Source: a virus
IMG/VR virus record: IMGVR_UViG_3300048672_000862
Span: 1-26,809 of that record
DNA: 26,809 bases
Strand: one strand, 5' to 3'
Both the position numbers and the translations under genes were made by a program. The notes under the pieces were generated by a model, which was not told where the DNA came from, made no database searches, and worked only from the letters and a program-made list of their open reading frames with translations. Below, in pieces: positions 22,778 to 26,809 of the stretch. How positions within the stretch are numbered: position 1 is the first letter of the stretch; each line of letters opens with the position of its first letter.

Positions 22778-23473
22778 ATGTATCAACCAATTAGAGATAT
22801 TAATATGACCGATAGTTATTATCTGGATTGTATATTAACTGTTATGCTGAGCTACACGTATCTGATGATAGACTATTGCTTGGAACACCATTTAATAACT
22901 CAAGATGACAAGGAATATTTAGAGCGGTGTGCAGAACTACAAGCCCAGGCGATGTACCTGGGTGGATTGGCTGGTGATCCTAATATGATCTGGGTTGAGT
23001 TTGGAAATGGGAGAGCGCACGCAATACACACATCTGCTGGATTTTTGGCAGAGGTTATTGGGTATTTGGTGTGTAGAGTGAAACACCCAACCGCGAGGCT
23101 ATCGTTTTGTGGGGCGAAAGCGGATCAGGTTGCTGGCACTACCGATTTGATGTGTGATGATAAACGTATTCAGATAAAAGCTGTTATCCTATCTAACACT
23201 GGAGTGAATACATATGCACCATTTGGGAAAATTGTATCTGATGAAATATTATTTGTAGATATCAGCAAGAATAAGGTATGGATAGTTCCAACTGACGCAT
23301 TCATATCATGGTTCAAATCTACCGCGCCTATTCAAATTAAAAATAACCTCGGAAAAACTGAAGATGTTTGGGTATTAAATCACAGACAGCTACACAGTCT
23401 ATCCCACACTAGACATAGCACTAAAGGGTGGTACTTAAATGATAATTGGAACAGAGGAGTGATAGTAGGATAA
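22778..23473 (+). CDS. Unknown protein with PD-(D/E)XK-like nuclease motifs
   Basis: A 231-residue protein I do not recognise as a whole. The N-terminal 65 residues look helical. The middle contains a series that fits PD-(D/E)XK nucleases: AEVIG with Glu92, then GTTDLM with Asp123, then IQIKAV with Gln132 and Lys134 (a Q-x-K variant), followed by a predicted strand EILFVDISKNKVWIVPTDAF that is also common in restriction-enzyme-like folds. It starts two bases after gp46 with an AAGGA ribosome-binding site, so it is probably co-expressed with gp47 and gp46, and a role in DNA cleavage or repair is plausible. The C-terminus is His/Trp-rich. Its stop codon lies inside the late-promoter-like site of the next gene. 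Activity is not proven by these motifs. Confidence 0.5.
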   Translation: MYQPIRDINMTDSYYLDCILTVMLSYTYLMIDYCLEHHLITQDDKEYLERCAELQAQAMYLGGLAGDPNMIWVEFGNGRAHAIHTSAGFLAEVIGYLVCRVKHPTARLSFCGAKADQVAGTTDLMCDDKRIQIKAVILSNTGVNTYAPFGKIVSDEILFVDISKNKVWIVPTDAFISWFKSTAPIQIKNNLGKTEDVWVLNHRQLHSLSHTRHSTKGWYLNDNWNRGVIVG

Positions 23474-23476
23474 ATA
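23469..23476 (+). promoter_or_regulatory. Late-promoter-like site of small leader-bearing protein
   Basis: GATAAATA on the plus strand (seven of eight consensus bases), 31 bases upstream of the ATG at 23500. The octamer contains the stop codon of the preceding gene. Confidence 0.65.
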
Positions 23477-23499
23477 CTACAACATCAGTAGTTAATCAC

Positions 23500-23799
23500 A
23501 TGACCAAAAGTTTTATTCAATATCTAATGGAGCAGAATCTGAGTGGGAGTAATAATGCGATTGGTGGGTTGATTGACAATGCCACCAAAGTATTATCCAC
23601 AACTAGCAATTTGCCTAATGATATAAAAAAAGCAGCATTGCGAGCAGTGTCGTCGTTATCGGATAACTTAGCTAGTTGTGTCGATCAAGCATCCGCGATA
23701 CAATATTTACAAAAGCTGATTAATCCGAATATCACCGTGCCAGAAGCTAGAATGATACTAGACGCATTTGCCTCATATACAAACGATTCAGGAGAATAA
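23500..23799 (+). CDS. Small protein with candidate capsid-targeting leader
   Basis: A 99-residue protein of unknown family. I take the ATG at 23500 because it lies 31 bases after the late-promoter-like site; an in-frame ATG at 23446 sits inside the preceding gene. The N-terminus MTKSFIQYLMEQ has an amphipathic character and ends in L9-M10-E11, the (L/I)-x-E form cut by T4 gp21, as in the leader of T4 internal protein IPI (MKTYQEFIAE). The remaining 88 residues are soluble and mostly helical, with Ala, Ser, Asn and Asp common and no transmembrane segment. If packed and cut, it would be a small internal head protein injected with the DNA. No Shine-Dalgarno sequence is visible. It sits between a nuclease-like gene and the RuvC-like gene. 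Confidence 0.6.
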   Translation: MTKSFIQYLMEQNLSGSNNAIGGLIDNATKVLSTTSNLPNDIKKAALRAVSSLSDNLASCVDQASAIQYLQKLINPNITVPEARMILDAFASYTNDSGE

Positions 23800-23806
23800 T
23801 ATATCC

Positions 23807-23859
23807 GTATATTGCTATTGCTAATTTCCGGTAAATACAGGACCTCAATAGCAATATAC
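23807..23859. repeat. Perfect 14-bp inverted repeat before the RuvC-like gene
   Basis: GTATATTGCTATTG (23807-23820) and CAATAGCAATATAC (23846-23859) are exact inverted copies with a 25-base spacer. The right arm ends one base before the GTG start, and the spacer holds the gene's late-promoter-like site. It may be an operator. The RNA made from the internal promoter would contain at most the right arm, while read-through RNA from the upstream gene could fold into a long hairpin ending at the start codon. Confidence 0.75.
23830..23837 (+). promoter_or_regulatory. Late-promoter-like site of RuvC-like gene
   Basis: GGTAAATA on the plus strand (six of eight consensus bases), 31 bases upstream of the GTG start, the same spacing as at neighbouring genes, and placed in the spacer of a 14-bp inverted repeat. 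Confidence 0.45.
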
Positions 23860-23860
23860 C

Positions 23861-24337
23861 GTGATTATATTAGGAATAGATCAGTCATACACATCTTGTG
23901 GTATTGTCGTTAGAAACACCGAAATAGCTGCTCCCATTCATGTTCAAATTGCCACCTCAGAGAAATCGGATAATATTTTTACGCGCGCATTGGCTATTAG
24001 TGATGCGATCCAAACAACAATTGCTGAATATCCTGCTGATGTAATAGTATTAGAGGATTTAGCATTTGGTAGTATTGGGAATGCCACTCGACAATTAGCT
24101 GGATTGCAGTATGTAATAATTACTAATATCAAACGATCGTATCCTAAAATTCCAATTCATATAGTACCTCCTACTACATTAAAAAAATTCGCTACTGGTA
24201 GTGGTAAGTCTAAAAAACCACAGATGTACGAATCCCTTCCAGATGATATCAAAGCTCTATTCACCACCTTGGGCATTAAGAAAAAAAACATAGGGGACGT
24301 TACGGATGCCTATTGGCTATCCCAATACATATGGTAA
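23861..24337 (+). CDS. RuvC-like Holliday junction resolvase
   Basis: A 158-residue protein with the RuvC/RNase-H-fold pattern: IILGIDQSYTSCGIVV with Asp7, VIVLEDLAFG with Glu65, NATRQLAGLQYVI, then VPPTTLKKFATGSGKSKK and DVTDAYWLS with Asp146 and Asp149. These acidic residues bind the catalytic metal ions in RuvC resolvases, which cut four-way DNA junctions. T4 uses the unrelated endonuclease VII (gp49) for this and for clearing branches before packaging, so this gene may fill that role here, which is an inference. The start is GTG with no Shine-Dalgarno sequence; the next possible start would remove Asp7. The gene lies among late plus-strand genes, upstream of gp26. Confidence 0.85.
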   Translation: MIILGIDQSYTSCGIVVRNTEIAAPIHVQIATSEKSDNIFTRALAISDAIQTTIAEYPADVIVLEDLAFGSIGNATRQLAGLQYVIITNIKRSYPKIPIHIVPPTTLKKFATGSGKSKKPQMYESLPDDIKALFTTLGIKKKNIGDVTDAYWLSQYIW

Positions 24338-24356
24338 ATACTGGGCAATTTCCTGA

Positions 24357-24364
24357 TATAAATA
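24357..24364 (+). promoter_or_regulatory. T4-type late promoter of gp26
   Basis: Perfect TATAAATA on the plus strand, 33 bases upstream of the ATG at 24390. Confidence 0.85.
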
Positions 24365-24389
24365 CTCACAAAACCATACCTGTAAGAAT

Positions 24390-25184
24390 ATGTCAAATCC
24401 ACTATTAGCTAAAATAACACTACCGGGCCAAACGTTTAAACTCCCTTCGCAAGGACTATTCTACACTGATGAATTGGATCCTGATGTAGTTGACGGAGAA
24501 CTAGAAGTACTTCCGATGACGGCACGTGATGAAATATTATTATCAACACCAGATAAATTGTTGAGTGGAAAGGCCGCGGTTGAAGTGTTCGCTAGGTGTG
24601 TACCTCAAGTACTCAAACCAATGAATTTATTAGCGAAGGATGTGGACTTTTTGATGATTTGTTTGCGGTTGGTGACATTTGGACCTACAGTAGAAGTTGA
24701 ATACACTCACGATTGCGCAAAAGCCAAAAAACACACATATGTAATGGACATACCCAAATTAATGGCTGGGACTAAATTAATGGACCCTACTATACTAATG
24801 AAAGAATATTCTACAGTATTGCCAAACAACCAGAAGGTGCTATTCCGACCAATGTCGTATCAATCTATGTTAAAGTTATACGAGACTACAGTAATGAGGA
24901 AATCTGATGCTAGTGGGGAGGATTATCAAGAGGATATGGAAAACATGATAGCTGATATGTTGACTGGAGTCATCAAATCGGTTGATGATATTTCGGACAC
25001 ACCATTAATCAAAGAATGGGCATTATCTATTCCGTTGGGATGGAAGCGTCAGTTAGAACAAACTATAAATTCAGTGAGCGACTGGGGAATAGAATTTGAG
25101 CAAACCGACACCTGTGCTGATTGTAAAAAACCTATAACACTAAGAACAACTGCCAACCCAATTAGCTTTTTTTTTCAACAATAA
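24390..25184 (+). CDS. 26: Baseplate hub protein, gp26-like
   Basis: A 264-residue protein of the T4 gp26 baseplate-protein type (T4 gp26 has 208 residues). Typical features are LPSQGLFYTDELDPDVVDGE near residues 18-37, EVLPMTARDEILLSTPDKLL with SGKAAVEVF, and a Cys-containing middle strand. The end carries a CxxC pair in CADCKKPITLRTTANPISFF, closing with a Phe-Phe-Phe run before the stop. T4 gp26 belongs to the hub-assembly genes (26, 51, 27, 29). The Phe codons form a nine-T run, and a -1 shift there would join this protein to the next short frame. The gene is followed by that frame and a tape-measure-like gene, the position of tail assembly chaperones in many other phages. Confidence 0.78.
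   Translation: MSNPLLAKITLPGQTFKLPSQGLFYTDELDPDVVDGELEVLPMTARDEILLSTPDKLLSGKAAVEVFARCVPQVLKPMNLLAKDVDFLMICLRLVTFGPTVEVEYTHDCAKAKKHTYVMDIPKLMAGTKLMDPTILMKEYSTVLPNNQKVLFRPMSYQSMLKLYETTVMRKSDASGEDYQEDMENMIADMLTGVIKSVDDISDTPLIKEWALSIPLGWKRQLEQTINSVSDWGIEFEQTDTCADCKKPITLRTTANPISFFFQQ
25167..25176 (+). promoter_or_regulatory. Candidate -1 ribosomal frameshift site
   Basis: Nine T followed by C. In the gp26 frame it reads TTT TTT TTT CAA, so T_TTT_TTT is in the correct phase for tandem -1 slippage of both Phe tRNAs. After slipping, translation leaves the gp26 frame three codons before its stop and enters the open frame that leads to 25402. Confidence 0.6.
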
Positions 25185-25402
25185 TTAATGGATCATCATC
25201 CGACATAGAGCGTATGTTTCACACCATGTCCGAAGTTAGAAGAAATCTAATTCGGACATGCATCAGAATTGCCTTCTATATGAAAGGTGGGTGTGATTAT
25301 GACGCTGCCTTATCTGTATCATACTACGAACGATCTGAATTGATAGATTTCATTTCGAGCAAGTTAGAAGAACAAAAAAATTCCCCATTCCCCATGTTTT
25401 AA
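25175..25402 (+). CDS. gp51-like small protein, probably made as a -1 frameshift extension of gp26
   Basis: The -1 frame relative to gp26 is open without a stop from the T-run to 25402. Alone, it would start at ATG 25214 (62 residues) or 25226, and neither start has a convincing ribosome-binding site. The segment before 25214 reads STINGSSSDIER, a plausible linker. The protein is helical: RRNLIRTCIRIAFYMKGGCD, then YDAALSVSYYERSELIDFIS and a Glu/Lys-rich end. This fits the small helical partner commonly encoded between gp26 and the tape-measure gene of T4-like phages, in the place of T4 gp51 (a hub-assembly catalyst), but the sequence match to gp51 is only by position and character. A 0.6-kb gp26-extension product of about 337 residues is predicted. 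Confidence 0.55.
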   Translation, partial: STIINGSSSDIERMFHTMSEVRRNLIRTCIRIAFYMKGGCDYDAALSVSYYERSELIDFISSKLEEQKNSPFPMF

Positions 25403-25419
25403 ATCATATAACCTGACGG

Positions 25420-25427
25420 TATAAATA
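25420..25427 (+). promoter_or_regulatory. T4-type late promoter of tape-measure-like gene
   Basis: Perfect TATAAATA on the plus strand, 30 bases upstream of the ATG at 25450. Confidence 0.85.
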
Positions 25428-25449
25428 ATCATATATTACCGGTTAACGC

Positions 25450-26809
25450 ATGCCACCTCCTTCTCCATCTCCAGTACTCATCACAGAATTACGAGCACTA
25501 ATGACTGCGTTGCGCGGATTTGTAGCAACGCAGTCAACATTAACCGAAGAATCCGCTGCATATGCTAGAACTCTAGCACACCTCCAGTCAGAAACTGACA
25601 TGCAGATCAACGACTTACAGGATCATGAAAATTTAACGAAAAAACAGCTAAAATTACAACAACAAGCAATAAAGGCGGCACAGCAAGAAGCGATAGTCAA
25701 ACGAAGACTTATACATTTAGAAGACCAACTGAAAGTCGCCAAAGTGGCCGCCGAGAAGGCTAAGAATGATCATGGAGCAACATCCGACAAACACGGAGAA
25801 GCGAAGCTGGCTGTTAGCATACTAAATGATGAAATAGCAGGAGCTAATGCTCGACTTGCCCACTTTCACTCCACTCTTGATCATAATAGCGAGGCACTCA
25901 CACGATCCGCTCGTGGAATAAGGGGATTTTTTAATAGATTTGGAGCTAGTATGGGGAGTGCTAGTATCGCTGCGACCGGCGCGTCAGCTGGATTGGGAAT
26001 GTTTAGTGGTGGGTTAGTTAGGTTGCTAGGGCGGATTGGTGGACCGATTGGCATGCTTCTTGGCACGATAGCTGCAGCCGTGGCTGGAGTGGGGTTGAAC
26101 TGGGCGAAGACATATGGTGAATTGGGAGAAACATTAGGAGGAGTCAGCGAAAGTGCTGAATCTTATGAAGAGGGACTCCGTAGGATCGGGCAACTACACC
26201 TAGAACGCCAATTGGATCCCAATAAGCTCGCCGAAATGAGCATGCAGTTCCGCATCACGACTAATGCAATGGGTGGATTAATTCCTACGTTAAATGCAGC
26301 ACACCAAAATATGAAAGAATTTGGGGCTGCATTTAATTATGATCCAGATAAAGAACTACAACAGTCGTTACGCCAAATGGAGGGATTAATACAAACTGGG
26401 GTTAAACCTACCGAAAAAGGAATGACGGCGTTTCGGCATGCTATAACTGGAGCGACTAAATCATTAGGTCTCACTCCAGAAGCTGCTACTGCGTTTTTAT
26501 CTGAGATATCACAATCAGAAGAACAAATGCGGATATTGAACTCGGTTGATGCTGCTCACCGCGACTCCATATTAGCGAGTCAACGAGCATTTGTTGAACA
26601 CGCAGAGACCCTGGGGTTGAATAAAGAACAGATTTTAGAGTCATCAAAAGCGTTAGATGCTATTATAGGACTAAAACCCAAAGACGCACTCGAACAAGGC
26701 ATCAAAATAAATCAATTAGCTGGCGCGTTGGGATTGGGGAAAGTTGGAGAACAAATGCGGTTGGAGATGATGAAGCCAAAAGCGATTCAGGATAAAGCAC
26801 TACTTGGGG
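25450..26809 (+). CDS. Tape-measure-like tail protein, partial (runs off right edge)
   Basis: The frame is open from the ATG at 25450 to the window end, 453 codons, with the 3' part missing. After a short Pro-rich start comes a long coiled-coil region (about residues 30-140, rich in Gln, Lys, Glu and Ala). A Gly/Ala-rich hydrophobic stretch follows (about 175-215), including GASAGLGMFSGGLV and GRIGGPIGMLLGTIAAAVAG, then further helices. Coiled coil plus hydrophobic glycine-rich segments is the usual make-up of tape measure proteins, which set tail length and leave with the DNA. T4 gp29 fills this role downstream of genes 26 and 51, as this gene does here. I see no strong ribosome-binding site. 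Another large internal or tail protein is possible, since the end is not visible. Confidence 0.6.
   Translation, partial: MPPPSPSPVLITELRALMTALRGFVATQSTLTEESAAYARTLAHLQSETDMQINDLQDHENLTKKQLKLQQQAIKAAQQEAIVKRRLIHLEDQLKVAKVAAEKAKNDHGATSDKHGEAKLAVSILNDEIAGANARLAHFHSTLDHNSEALTRSARGIRGFFNRFGASMGSASIAATGASAGLGMFSGGLVRLLGRIGGPIGMLLGTIAAAVAGVGLNWAKTYGELGETLGGVSESAESYEEGLRRIGQLHLERQLDPNKLAEMSMQFRITTNAMGGLIPTLNAAHQNMKEFGAAFNYDPDKELQQSLRQMEGLIQTGVKPTEKGMTAFRHAITGATKSLGLTPEAATAFLSEISQSEEQMRILNSVDAAHRDSILASQRAFVEHAETLGLNKEQILESSKALDAIIGLKPKDALEQGIKINQLAGALGLGKVGEQMRLEMMKPKAIQDKALLG

Noticed and set aside
24262-24300. Run of eight A in the RuvC-like gene as a frameshift site
   Set aside because: The gene is intact across it and no useful alternative frame follows; the conserved DVTDAYW motif lies downstream in the same frame.

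Overview
This window is part of the genome of a T4-like tailed phage (myovirus), distant from T4 itself. The evidence is a run of recognisable T4-type genes in T4-like blocks: major capsid gp23, scaffold gp22, prohead protease gp21, acidic core protein gp67, portal gp20, baseplate gp6, gp25, gp5, gp53 and a gp48/gp54-like tube cap, late sigma factor gp55, recombination nuclease gp47/gp46, baseplate protein gp26 and the start of a tape-measure-like gene. The DNA is AT-rich. Many genes carry the T4 late-promoter octamer TATAAATA (or a one- to two-base variant) 29 to 36 bases before the start codon. Nothing in the sequence identifies the host. No tRNA, CRISPR array or insertion sequence was seen, and no gene-free stretch exceeds 300 bases.

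Layout. Positions 1-4776 (minus): head module, transcribed portal gp20, gp67, [terminator], gp21, gp22, gp23 (gp23 runs off the left edge). Positions 4915-11301 (minus): an RCC1-repeat tail-fibre-like protein, an unusually large gp6, and gp25. Positions 11421-12131 (plus): a GIY-YIG homing endonuclease inserted against the flow, overlapping the 3' end of gp5. Positions 12117-17243 (minus): gp5 needle without a lysozyme domain, a 1051-residue hub-like protein carrying a lytic transglycosylase domain, and gp53. Positions 17318-17953 (plus): an ADP-ribosyltransferase-like protein with what looks like a capsid-targeting leader. Positions 17972-19119 (minus): a tail-tube-cap-like gene split by a -1 frame change. 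Positions 19208-26809 (plus): gp55, gp47, gp46, a PD-(D/E)XK-like protein, a small protein with a second capsid-targeting-like leader, a RuvC-like resolvase, gp26 followed by a gp51-like -1 frame, and a tape-measure-like gene that runs off the right edge.

How it fits together. gp47/gp46 has a good host-type sigma70 promoter embedded in a perfect palindrome, so it is probably early and regulated. gp55 then recruits RNA polymerase to the TATAAATA sites that drive the structural genes. gp21 should process head proteins at (L/I)-x-E sites, which are visible in gp23 (LTE41) and gp22 (LTE16). The same motif ends at residue 11 in two otherwise unexplained small proteins, suggesting they are packed in the head and injected with the DNA.

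The observations most worth following are: (1) a U-run slippery site at the end of gp26 with an open -1 frame leading into a 62-codon ORF just before the tape-measure gene; (2) the ADP-ribosyltransferase-like protein with a gp21-type leader; (3) the frame break in the tube-cap gene with an internal Shine-Dalgarno-like stimulator; (4) two long perfect inverted repeats at promoters; (5) a perfect late promoter pointing antisense into gp55.
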